A DNA stretch of 64,000 bases, from NCBI RefSeq assembly GCF_900156025.1, contig NZ_FTMO01000001.1, positions 974,852 to 1,038,851 on the forward strand. Reading direction: 5' to 3'. This DNA is from Allobosea sp. TND4EK4 (GTDB lineage Bacteria; Pseudomonadota; Alphaproteobacteria; Rhizobiales; Beijerinckiaceae). The notes below the pieces were generated by a model. The model saw only the letters and a program-made list of their open reading frames with translations. It was not told the origin of the DNA and ran no database searches. Positions 48,164 through 56,245 of this stretch are shown here, in pieces (the stretch's first letter is position 1; every line of letters starts with the position of its first letter). A program made the translations under genes and the position numbers.

Positions 48164-48256
48164 GCCTATCTCCTTGATATGGCTGGAACCCTTGACGGCG
48201 CGGACCTTTCGCTCATTCTGACGTTACAAAGCTCGTAACAAATCAGGTGATGCGGC

Positions 48257-49831
48257 GTGGCCGGCACAGTTCGATATCTGCTCAACCGGGACGGTCGCTA
48301 TTTCGCCCGCCTGGTTGTCCCTCCCAAACTGCGGCCGTTTATTGGCGGAAAGTCAGAGCTAAGAACCGCACTGGGGCCTGACCGCAAAGAAGCCATCAAG
48401 CGCCTCAACGGCGCTGTCGCTCTGCTCCAGCACGAAATCGCACTTGCAGAACGCCGTGCTGCTGAGGCAGGCCAACGACCCATCGCGCCGGGACGATATC
48501 CTCTGACCATCGATCAGCTAGCGCTCCGCAACTACCAGTCCCGCATTGCCTTCGACGAGGAGTTAAGGCGCACGGATCATCGATACGCTCTTATCGGCAG
48601 CGTGGACGACGGCTATGCCGCTCGCTTCAAGGAAGGCATCGCCGGTCGACTGAGCGATGCGGAGTTGCACGAGCTCGTAGGAGCTCGGATCGAGCGCTTC
48701 CGCCGGCTCGGCAACACAACAGCTGAATTCGGCACTAGCGAATGGCGTTCCCTAGCCTGGGCGATGTGCGTCTCAGAATACGAGGCACTGTCGCGTGTCG
48801 CTGAGCGTGACGATGGCGACTTTACCGGCACGCCGACATACCCCTTGATCGCGAATGCAGTCGCACCGCCCGATGAAACGCCCCCTGTATCGCTCCGGAC
48901 CCTTTTGGCCGATTACATTGCCGCCAGGAAGCTTGTAGGCAAGGGCACCGAGGCTGATCGTCGCTGGGGACCCGTGTTCCGCAATCTGCGCAAGGCGATC
49001 GGTCATGAAGATGCCCGACGCCTGACCAAGCAAAACCTGCTGAATTGGCGCGACGAGCTCTTGAAGACGCTCGCTCCTAAGACCGTGGCTGACGTCTATC
49101 TTGCCGCCGTCCGCACCGTGCTATCCTGGGCAGTCGCGAACGATCGTCTCGACGCCAATGTTGCAGACCAGGTCAGACAGGACGTTCCAAAGCAGAAACT
49201 CAATCGTGAGCAGGGTTACACACTCGCCGAAGCGACGGCAGTCTTGAAGGCCTCACGCGCCTATGTGCCAGCGGAACAGGATAATCCCGCGAACCGTGAG
49301 GCTATTCATACGACATCGGCCAAGCAATGGGCGCCGTTGCTCTGCGCCTTCAGCGGAGCTCGGATCACGGAGATTACGCAGCTGCGGAAGAAGGACTGCC
49401 GCATAGACGACGGTTTAGCCGTAATCAGGATCACACCCGACGCTGGGACGGTGAAGGCCGGGGGCTATCGGGACGTCCCGCTTCACCCGCAGATCTTGGA
49501 CCTGGGTTTCCTCGATTTCGTCAAATCGTCTGAAGATGGACCGCTGTTCTACGCGACACGTGAAGGTGGCTCTTCCCTGTCCAAGGCACGAACTGTGTCC
49601 GGGCGCATCAGCCAATGGCTGCAGAGGCTTGAGGTCGTTCCGGAGGGTGTCAGTCCCAGCCATGGTTGGCGACACCGCTTCAAAACCATCGGTCAGGAGC
49701 TGGAAATCTCCGACAGGATCTTAGATGCGATCCAGGGTCATGCTGGAAAAACGGCCGGCGACAGCTACGGCGACGTGACTCTTAAAGCAAAACACAAGGC
49801 CATACTCAAATATCCATACTATGAAATCTGA
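48257..49831 (+). CDS. Tyrosine site-specific integrase
   Basis: This 524-residue phage/island integrase has an N-terminal arm-binding segment starting 'VRYLLNRDGRYFARLVVPPKL', a core-binding domain (about 200-310) and a catalytic domain with the tetrad: Arg in 'SGARITEITQL' near 367, His-x-x-Arg in 'HGWRHRF' near 468, His in 'QGHAGKTAGD' near 494 and Tyr in 'SYGDVT' near 503. The start is GTG. Facing away from the tRNA, it is the expected enzyme for integration and excision of the island. Confidence 0.92.
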   Translation: MAGTVRYLLNRDGRYFARLVVPPKLRPFIGGKSELRTALGPDRKEAIKRLNGAVALLQHEIALAERRAAEAGQRPIAPGRYPLTIDQLALRNYQSRIAFDEELRRTDHRYALIGSVDDGYAARFKEGIAGRLSDAELHELVGARIERFRRLGNTTAEFGTSEWRSLAWAMCVSEYEALSRVAERDDGDFTGTPTYPLIANAVAPPDETPPVSLRTLLADYIAARKLVGKGTEADRRWGPVFRNLRKAIGHEDARRLTKQNLLNWRDELLKTLAPKTVADVYLAAVRTVLSWAVANDRLDANVADQVRQDVPKQKLNREQGYTLAEATAVLKASRAYVPAEQDNPANREAIHTTSAKQWAPLLCAFSGARITEITQLRKKDCRIDDGLAVIRITPDAGTVKAGGYRDVPLHPQILDLGFLDFVKSSEDGPLFYATREGGSSLSKARTVSGRISQWLQRLEVVPEGVSPSHGWRHRFKTIGQELEISDRILDAIQGHAGKTAGDSYGDVTLKAKHKAILKYPYYEI

Positions 49832-49903
49832 TATACCCCGACACTAATTACGAAATCCCATCAAATTGGGAGCTATAAATCAGTCATCGACGACATCACA
49901 ACG

Positions 49904-50335
49904 ATGAGATCAATGACTCAGAGCATGAAACGACTTGTGAGCCGACCTTTCGCCGATACCCGCCTGCCCAGTTATATCGAGAAGCGGATCCTCGAGCTCA
50001 GGCCCCGCAAGACCCAGATCATGATTGCGAGCGAGGCCGGCTTCATCAGCCCCAATATGCTCGCGATGATCAAGAACGGCGCGAGCAAGTTGCCCCTCGA
50101 TCGCGTGGCGAGCCTCGCCAAGGCGCTCGAATGCGACCCCGTCATGCTGTTCATCCTCGCTCTTGAACAGCTCGACAAAAACACTACCGAGCAGGCCATC
50201 AGGCAGATCTTCGGGGTCTTGGTCACCGAGAACGAGGCCGCCTGGCTTGAGGAGATCCGGCGCGCATCGGACGATAGTAACCCGGGTCTTACTTCCAGGG
50301 GACGCTCGGCCATTCGTGGGATCTTCGGTCGATGA
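49904..50335 (+). CDS. XRE-type helix-turn-helix regulator with C-terminal WLE domain
   Basis: This 143-residue protein has an XRE-like helix-turn-helix at about residues 25-75 ('KTQIMIASEAGFISPNMLAMIKNG', 'LPLDRVASLAKALECD') and then a short domain 'TENEAAWLEEIRRASDDS' ending in 'AIRGIFGR'. The same short domain makes up most of the next protein. Three nearby ATG codons (49904, 49913, 49925) could start it. Its stop overlaps the following start as ATGA, so it heads a three-gene coupled operon, probably its own repressor. Confidence 0.7.
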   Translation: MRSMTQSMKRLVSRPFADTRLPSYIEKRILELRPRKTQIMIASEAGFISPNMLAMIKNGASKLPLDRVASLAKALECDPVMLFILALEQLDKNTTEQAIRQIFGVLVTENEAAWLEEIRRASDDSNPGLTSRGRSAIRGIFGR

Positions 50336-50529
50336 CATCCACGGCCAGCATGAGCAAGGACTGGCAGCACGTGCAGCGGCCGGACCTGCGCCCTCTTTCG
50401 CCCAACGAACGTTTCTGGCTGGAAGTGATCCGACTGGCATCCTGGGACTCGGACCCTGCGCCTACGCTCGAGCGCGTCCAGAAGTTGCGTCGGATCTTCG
50501 AGCCGGTCGGCCTTGGAACCGCGCGATGA
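50332..50529 (+). CDS. Small protein sharing the WLE domain of the upstream regulator
   Basis: This 65-residue protein is of no known family. Residues about 23-57 ('SPNERFWLEVIRLASWDS', then 'LRRIFEP') align without gaps to the C-terminal domain of the preceding regulator (identical N-E, W-L-E, I-R, A-S, D-S, P, I-F positions), which points to duplication. It overlaps the genes on both sides by ATGA, so all three are translated in a chain. A role as a partner or competitor of the regulator is a guess. Confidence 0.6.
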   Translation: MTSTASMSKDWQHVQRPDLRPLSPNERFWLEVIRLASWDSDPAPTLERVQKLRRIFEPVGLGTAR

Positions 50530-50840
50530 GCAGCGACATTGGCTTCGATACGCGCTGGCTCGGGAAGTCGATCCCGGAGCGCCACTGGCACTTCCACCGC
50601 CGGCTCCTGGAACGCTACAACATCGTTCTCGCCCCTGGCGAATTCTCGGAGATGCTCAAGGACATTGCCTCCGGCAGGGCCCCACTTATCCTGCGGAGGT
50701 CGACTAAGAGCGCCGTCTACTCGATTCGCAACCGGCGACTTTACGAAAGGTATTTCGTCCTGGTGACCGATGGTGAAGTGAGGACCGCGCTGCCACCCAG
50801 CAAGGCGCTGAAGCGTCTTCGGCGGCAATTGCCAGAGTAG
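50526..50840 (+). CDS. Small hypothetical protein, third gene of the XRE operon
   Basis: This 104-residue protein is not recognised. It is basic, with an N-terminal helical part ('ERHWHFHRRLLERYNIVLAPGEFSEML') and a predicted beta hairpin 'RYFVLVTDGEVRTALPP' that recalls small nuclease or toxin folds, plus a basic C-terminal helix. Its start overlaps the previous stop. It converges on zorD, 26 bases away. Confidence 0.55.
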   Translation: MSSDIGFDTRWLGKSIPERHWHFHRRLLERYNIVLAPGEFSEMLKDIASGRAPLILRRSTKSAVYSIRNRRLYERYFVLVTDGEVRTALPPSKALKRLRRQLPE

Positions 50841-50866
50841 CCTGAACTGGGAACGAGCGGCAGCCT

Positions 50867-53800
50867 CTAATTGACTGCGACAGAACCATCCAGGCCGAAC
50901 ACCGGCGCCGGGAAACGGTCGCGCTCGAACATTGCGGCTATGGCCGAACGCAGTGGATCTCCGCCCGTCTTCGCTTCCCCGCTCAGCAATATCCGCTGAA
51001 GTTCGCCGGTATCGTCCGACGTATCGCCCATGGGCCAGAGAGCGGCCTGGGCCAGGTTTCGTTTTCTCTGCATCAGGCTCTGCAGCAGGCAGTCGAAAGA
51101 GTGCTCGCGGTAGCCGCTATGGATCGCCATTGGCACGTGGACCGTCACGCTTTGTTTCTGCCCGATCCGATGTGTCCGGTCATTGCACTGCTCCTCGACG
51201 GCGGGGTTCCACCAGCGGGATAGATGAATGACGTGCGTGGCGGCCGTGAGCGTCAGCCCTGTGCCAGCGGCCTTTGGCCCGAGCACCAGCAGATCGAAAC
51301 CTCCATCTCTGTCGAGATGCTGCTGGAAGCGGTTCACGATGGCCTGACGCTGCGGAATCGGCGTGTCACCGTTGATCAAGTCGATCCGGCTGAGCTTGAA
51401 CTCCGACCGCACCAGCTCAATGAACCGATACTGCATCTGGCGGTGCTCGATGAAGACCAGGGCACGTTCTTGCCGCCTTTCGATATCGCGGAGGATGTCG
51501 AAGGTCGCCTGCAGTCTCGCTGACGCATTGATGAAGCCGGCGTTGTCGCTGGCCGCCTGCAGCGCGGGATGGACGGATACGCTCCGGATATGATGCAACG
51601 CCTTCAGCGCTGCGCCCAGGCCGCCACTGGCGAGTTTCAGCTTGGCATCCTCGTAATGGGCCTCCTGCGGCGGGGGCATGAGACGCGGATGGATGCGTCT
51701 CTGCTTGGGCTTGAGATCCTGAGCCACGTCCTGCTTCAGGCGCCGCAGCCCCAGCGGCGGCAACTTACCTGCCGCCTTGAACACCCGAGCGTGGAGATCC
51801 GCCATCGTGTCCTTGTCGGTCGCGGCGTAGCGTTGCCTGAAGTCATCGAGCGTGCCGAGCATGTCGCCGCCGAGGATGTCCATGATCGACCATAGATCGA
51901 CAACGTGGTTCTCGATTGGCGTGCCCGTCAGACCGACACGGAAATCGGCATTGACCGAGCGTCCCGATTTCGCGCGAAGGCTGGCGTGGTTCTTGAGCGT
52001 CTGGATCTCGTCGAAGACCACGGCCGAGAATCGGATGCGCTGCAGGGAATGCTGATAGTTGCAGAGCGTCGTGTAGGTGGTGAGCACCCAGAAGCGATGA
52101 GCACGCCCCTCAGCCACAGCCTCCTTCAAGAACTCGAGGTCGAGCTTGGCTTCGCCGGTGTCAGTGTCGCGCCCCGACACACCGGACTGCTTGCGAGCTT
52201 GGGTGCTGCCGCCGTAGAGGCGGATGAGATGTCCGAGTCCGGGCTTGCGCAGGTGGCGCTCGACCTCCTGCTCCCAGTTCTGCAACAGCGATGTCGGTGC
52301 CACCACGAGCACCGGCCCGCGCGCACCATCCGTCGCCGTCGCCATGTGGTCCTTCATCCAGGCGAGAAAGGCGATGGTCTGGAGGGTCTTGCCGAGTCCC
52401 TGTTCGTCGGCGTTCAGGATACCGGGCAAACCGGCCTGCCAGGCGCTGACCTGCCAGCGGAAGCTGTCGATCTGATGCGCTTTGAGCGGTGTCTGGATGA
52501 TCGCTGGTGGTTCGTCGCCGATGGAAGCCCGGCGTGGCTGCAACTTCGCCTGCCAGCGCAGTTCGTCGGTGTTTTCGAGGGTGTCGAGAACGAACGGCCC
52601 CCTCCTGCCGGGCTCCGAGGCCTCTGCCTCTGGCTCGTCAGGACTTTGCTGCGCAGCGCGGGCGGCGCTCGTCTGATCGATCAAGTTCAGCGCCTCCTGG
52701 CGTGCCGGCAACGCGACATCGCCCACAGGAACATCTGGCTCTCCGGCCGCTATGGCGCTCGCGACACGCTCACGCAGCGAGGCCAGGTCCGGGTCCGACA
52801 TCCCAGCGAGATGTTCGGCCAGCTTCTGCGCGAAGTTCTCAGGCAACCATGTCGTGCTGCCGGCAGGGATCTCCTGCGCGGCCTTCTCGAAGACCTTGAT
52901 GCCGACGACGCGCTCCGAGAACTCCTGCGTCTCGACGAAGGCAGGGCCGGCGGCTGCCTCGATCGCCTCCTCCTCCGCCTCGGGCGACAACCCCTCCAGA
53001 CGTCCCATCTTCCGGAGGTCTTCTTCGATGGCCTGCGTGATCCGCGCCCGGGGGTTACGCACGAAGGCTGTGCGATCGACTGCAGACTCCTTCTGCACCT
53101 GCGCCATGGTCTCCAGCACCGTCGTCGCGGCCTTGTCGATGACGAGGAAGCTGCCTGGCGCCAGCCGGAAGGCCGGCAGCGCCCCCCGTTCCCGCACCCG
53201 CCTCTGGAACGTCCGCAGCGCCTCGCCGGATAACTCGCCGGCCGTCTCGGGAACCCCCTCCGCGTCCTCCGCGAAGCCAGCCTCCCTGATCGACTGTCCA
53301 GAGAACGGCACGACCTCGAAATCGTCGCCCGCGTCAGTCGGCGCTATGGAGAAGCGGTCCGCCAGGCGGACCTCCAGCCCTGCCAGGAAGTCTGTCATCG
53401 AGACGCGCGCCGCCGCGTTGGCGTCAGCGACCGTGACGCCTGGATCCAGTGCCTGACGGAATTTAGCGAGAGCCTGCCAGTGGCCAACATCACCGCGACC
53501 GCTCTCGAATTCGTCGGCGACGTCGATCGCGTCCATCAGCCAAACCGGAATGCGCTGCGCCATCCCGCGTGGATTAAGGATCGATCCTTGCCTCTCGACG
53601 GGCTGGCGCTTGCCATGGCGCTGCCATTCGTAACGAAGGCGGAAGTTCGGGCCGCCGATCATGCCTTCGACATCGGTCTTTAGCGTCAGGTCGACCAGCG
53701 GCGGCAGGCCGAGCGTCCGTGCGGTCTCACCGTCGAGCGAAGCCACGAGCCGGTGCGACATGACGATCTCACCGGCGCTGATTTTGAGCGAGCCCGGCAT

Positions 53801-53977
53801 CTCTTCGCCGAGCGCACGAAGATCGCCGATCGCCAGTAGGAGGTCGCGCTCTTGGGGCGGCAGGTTTTCGAGATCGCGAGACGAAGCCTTGCCGAAGATG
53901 CGCCCCAGAAGCCCCGACTTGTCAGGGCACAGGGTCAGCGTGACGGCGTCCTGGGTCGATGCGAAGTCGAAGTTCAT
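50867..53977 (-). CDS. zorD: Zorya type I ZorD, SNF2-family helicase/nuclease
   Basis: This 1036-residue protein has an N-terminal half with no named domain, then a SNF2 ATPase: Walker A 'DEQGLGKTLQTI' near 527, 'VVFDEIQTLKNH' near 656, 'FRVGLTGTPIENHV', and the SNF2 motif VI 'DRTHRIGQKQSV' near 934. ATG 53977 follows a GAGG site and lies 10 bases after the zorC stop; the open frame runs 33 codons further into zorC. In Zorya, ZorD is the DNA-degrading effector recruited when phage invades. It is the last of zorABCD. Confidence 0.9.
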   Translation of the reverse strand: MNFDFASTQDAVTLTLCPDKSGLLGRIFGKASSRDLENLPPQERDLLLAIGDLRALGEEMPGSLKISAGEIVMSHRLVASLDGETARTLGLPPLVDLTLKTDVEGMIGGPNFRLRYEWQRHGKRQPVERQGSILNPRGMAQRIPVWLMDAIDVADEFESGRGDVGHWQALAKFRQALDPGVTVADANAAARVSMTDFLAGLEVRLADRFSIAPTDAGDDFEVVPFSGQSIREAGFAEDAEGVPETAGELSGEALRTFQRRVRERGALPAFRLAPGSFLVIDKAATTVLETMAQVQKESAVDRTAFVRNPRARITQAIEEDLRKMGRLEGLSPEAEEEAIEAAAGPAFVETQEFSERVVGIKVFEKAAQEIPAGSTTWLPENFAQKLAEHLAGMSDPDLASLRERVASAIAAGEPDVPVGDVALPARQEALNLIDQTSAARAAQQSPDEPEAEASEPGRRGPFVLDTLENTDELRWQAKLQPRRASIGDEPPAIIQTPLKAHQIDSFRWQVSAWQAGLPGILNADEQGLGKTLQTIAFLAWMKDHMATATDGARGPVLVVAPTSLLQNWEQEVERHLRKPGLGHLIRLYGGSTQARKQSGVSGRDTDTGEAKLDLEFLKEAVAEGRAHRFWVLTTYTTLCNYQHSLQRIRFSAVVFDEIQTLKNHASLRAKSGRSVNADFRVGLTGTPIENHVVDLWSIMDILGGDMLGTLDDFRQRYAATDKDTMADLHARVFKAAGKLPPLGLRRLKQDVAQDLKPKQRRIHPRLMPPPQEAHYEDAKLKLASGGLGAALKALHHIRSVSVHPALQAASDNAGFINASARLQATFDILRDIERRQERALVFIEHRQMQYRFIELVRSEFKLSRIDLINGDTPIPQRQAIVNRFQQHLDRDGGFDLLVLGPKAAGTGLTLTAATHVIHLSRWWNPAVEEQCNDRTHRIGQKQSVTVHVPMAIHSGYREHSFDCLLQSLMQRKRNLAQAALWPMGDTSDDTGELQRILLSGEAKTGGDPLRSAIAAMFERDRFPAPVFGLDGSVAVN

Positions 53978-53987
53978 GAGCGCCTCG

Positions 53988-55301
53988 TCAAATCCGTTCC
54001 AGGACCCAACCCTGCCAGTAGCCATTGTGAGATTTGGCTTCCGCCCCGGCTGAGAGCCGAATGAGCTCGCAGTCATACTCTGCCCGATACAGCGCCGGCG
54101 CTGCGGGCGAATTTCCTCGGAAGATATGGATCTTGTAGCTGTGCGAGCCCTCGACCAGGATCCTGTTGCCTATCTTGAGGATCAGCAGGGATGTGTAGAG
54201 ACGCGATCCTCCCGCAGTCTGCAGTCCATAGCGCAGGGGCGACTGACCACTGCGTATGCCTGCTTGCCGCTTCGCATAGCGGGCCGCCTCTGCGCTGAAC
54301 GCGACCCAGGCTCCGTCGATGCGGCCCTGCTCGTGAAGCGAAAGCCAGAACTCCCTCCGCGGCTCCCACATGTGGCTCTCCTCGACAGCCGACACGACGT
54401 CGAGAAAGTAGCGGATGTTCTCGCCCGTCAGCCAACGAAGGATGACGGCCCTGTGCTGCTCCGGAACACCGGCCCAGGCACCGCTCGCCGAGACGCGAGG
54501 ATCGCCATAGCAGCCGACCAGCGTGTCGATGATGTAGCGCTGGCCGTCTGCCGAAGGATCGGTCGAGAGCCAGTGCCCGAGAACAGCTGTGATCGCCTCC
54601 GCGGCGCCGGAGAACCGCGCTTCCTGCCGCTCTGGTCGCAGCCATCCGAAGAGCCGCTTGAGTTCATCGCGATCGCGCAAGCCAGGCCGAATGTCTTCGA
54701 CGAAGGCGAGATGGGCATGATCCATCAGCCCCGGCGCATGCGGCATGCCGAGACCCAGCGCCTTCAGCTCATTCCAGGGATCGTCCATCCCCATCATCAG
54801 GCCAGCTATAGCCTCATGCCCGTGCTCGGGATCGAGCCAGGACGGCAGCGCCTGCTCGAGCCTGGTCCAGCGTCCTCCGAGTCGAGCGCGCGCTTCGGAC
54901 AGAGCTGCCGAGAGCGCGCGGGTGTGGGAGGCACCAGGCTCGTAGCTGCCGATGTAGACGGATGCCATGGCGCCGAGGAAGCTGCGTCGGGTCGAGACGC
55001 GCAGCTCGTCGAGGTAGAATTGACGGAGAGCCGCGAGTTCCGTGCGGGCCCGCCGCACCGGGTCGAACAATGCGCGCGCCGCCCGGGTCACGAACGAGGT
55101 CGGCAGATCGTGCCAGTCATCATCGACGAGCCGTCTTCGCATTTCCTCGACGAGCCGGTCACGATCATTTTCGGGCGGCTCCGCGACGACATCCGGCCAC
55201 CGCTCGAGGATACGGCGTGCGCTGGCGTGTAATCGGTTCGGATCCGCCAGTGCCGGCGGATTAAAGCGAACGGACTGGTTCAAGAGCGCTGCGAGCTTCA
55301 T
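53988..55301 (-). CDS. zorC: Zorya type I ZorC, EH-signature DNA-binding protein
   Basis: This 437-residue soluble protein has the EH-signature pattern: 'SWLDPEHGHEAIAGLMM' region near 170-190, 'FVEDIRPGL', 'LKRLFGWLRPERQEARFSGA' and 'NIRYFLDVVSAVEESHMWEPRREFW'. In type I Zorya, ZorC couples the ZorAB motor to ZorD and binds DNA. Its start overlaps the zorB stop (ATGA) and its stop lies 10 bases before zorD, so synthesis is tightly linked. Confidence 0.88.
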   Translation of the reverse strand: MKLAALLNQSVRFNPPALADPNRLHASARRILERWPDVVAEPPENDRDRLVEEMRRRLVDDDWHDLPTSFVTRAARALFDPVRRARTELAALRQFYLDELRVSTRRSFLGAMASVYIGSYEPGASHTRALSAALSEARARLGGRWTRLEQALPSWLDPEHGHEAIAGLMMGMDDPWNELKALGLGMPHAPGLMDHAHLAFVEDIRPGLRDRDELKRLFGWLRPERQEARFSGAAEAITAVLGHWLSTDPSADGQRYIIDTLVGCYGDPRVSASGAWAGVPEQHRAVILRWLTGENIRYFLDVVSAVEESHMWEPRREFWLSLHEQGRIDGAWVAFSAEAARYAKRQAGIRSGQSPLRYGLQTAGGSRLYTSLLILKIGNRILVEGSHSYKIHIFRGNSPAAPALYRAEYDCELIRLSAGAEAKSHNGYWQGWVLERI

Positions 55302-56245
55302 CGTGTGCCCGCGGCCGTCACGCTGTCGCGCAAGCGGGCTCTGATGCTTTCGATCTCCTCTGAAGACTGCGGCGTATACATGATGATGCGCAGATCGATC
55401 CTGCGATTGGTCGCTCGTCCCTCTGGCGTTCCGTTGTCGACGATCGGACGCATCGCGCCATAGCCGGCAACGGACATAACCGGCTGGTCCCGCAAGTTTC
55501 GATGTTGGGTCAGAGCGGGTTCACGCTCCTTCATGACAAAGAAGGTCGTGTTCGCGCGCTCGGTCGAAAGCGTAAAGTTTGCGTTTTCATTGCCGGTGAT
55601 GTCGGTGTGGCCCTCTACCTGCACCGCCTCGATGACTGCTCCGACATCGTTACAACCCGCCTGCCAGCGCGCCTGCCGGCCCAACGTATAGCAGGGCAGA
55701 ATCTCGTTAAGCCTGGTCGCGATGCGCCGGACGATCTCTGGCTTGCCTTGAGAGAGCTTCGATTGCCCGCTTTCGAAAAGCCCGTCCCCCTTGAACCTTA
55801 GAGCGTCCATCTGCTCGCTCACCATGACCTGCAGATCAGGAAAATCGAGCTTGAGCTGTGCTTGCAGACCCTCGAGGATCTTCCGACGGAGATCCGAGAC
55901 CTGAGCCATGTAGGCTTCGAGGGGGTTTTTCTTCGCCAGTCGCTTCTCGAGCTCTGCGATCCTGCTCTCGAGTTCCTCAATACGCTGGCGCCTCTCATCG
56001 GAGAGCTGCTGCAGCCGCTTTCGCTCCTCCTCGAGGCGAGCCCTCTCAAGCTCTAGTCGGTTGCGTTCTACGACGACCTTCTCGAAGTCGGCCTTAGGCA
56101 CGGTCTCATTCTTCGATATCTTAGACGCCGACCAGGCCAACAAGATCATGATGATGAAGAGGAAGCTGACGGTCAGGTCCGTCATCGAGACGAACGCCGA
56201 TTCCTCCTCGTCCTCGTGTTGGCGGCGACGCGAAGAGCCGCGCAT
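55298..56245 (-). CDS. zorB: Zorya ZorB, MotB-like stator with OmpA domain
   Basis: This 315-residue protein has a short charged cytoplasmic tail and one membrane helix (about 24-40) that carries the ion-conducting acidic residue at its start (Asp23 in 'SMTDLTVSFLFI'). A coiled coil (about 55-115, rich in Glu/Arg heptads) follows, then an OmpA-like peptidoglycan-binding domain with 'VEGHTDITG' and 'VAGYGAMRPI'. This is the MotB-like half of the ion-driven motor. It overlaps zorA by one base (TGATG). Confidence 0.92.
   Translation of the reverse strand: MRGSSRRRQHEDEEESAFVSMTDLTVSFLFIIMILLAWSASKISKNETVPKADFEKVVVERNRLELERARLEEERKRLQQLSDERRQRIEELESRIAELEKRLAKKNPLEAYMAQVSDLRRKILEGLQAQLKLDFPDLQVMVSEQMDALRFKGDGLFESGQSKLSQGKPEIVRRIATRLNEILPCYTLGRQARWQAGCNDVGAVIEAVQVEGHTDITGNENANFTLSTERANTTFFVMKEREPALTQHRNLRDQPVMSVAGYGAMRPIVDNGTPEGRATNRRIDLRIIMYTPQSSEEIESIRARLRDSVTAAGTR

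Noticed and set aside
49857..49872. TCCCA/TGGGA hairpin after the integrase as terminator
   Set aside because: The stem is only 5 bases with no T tract.
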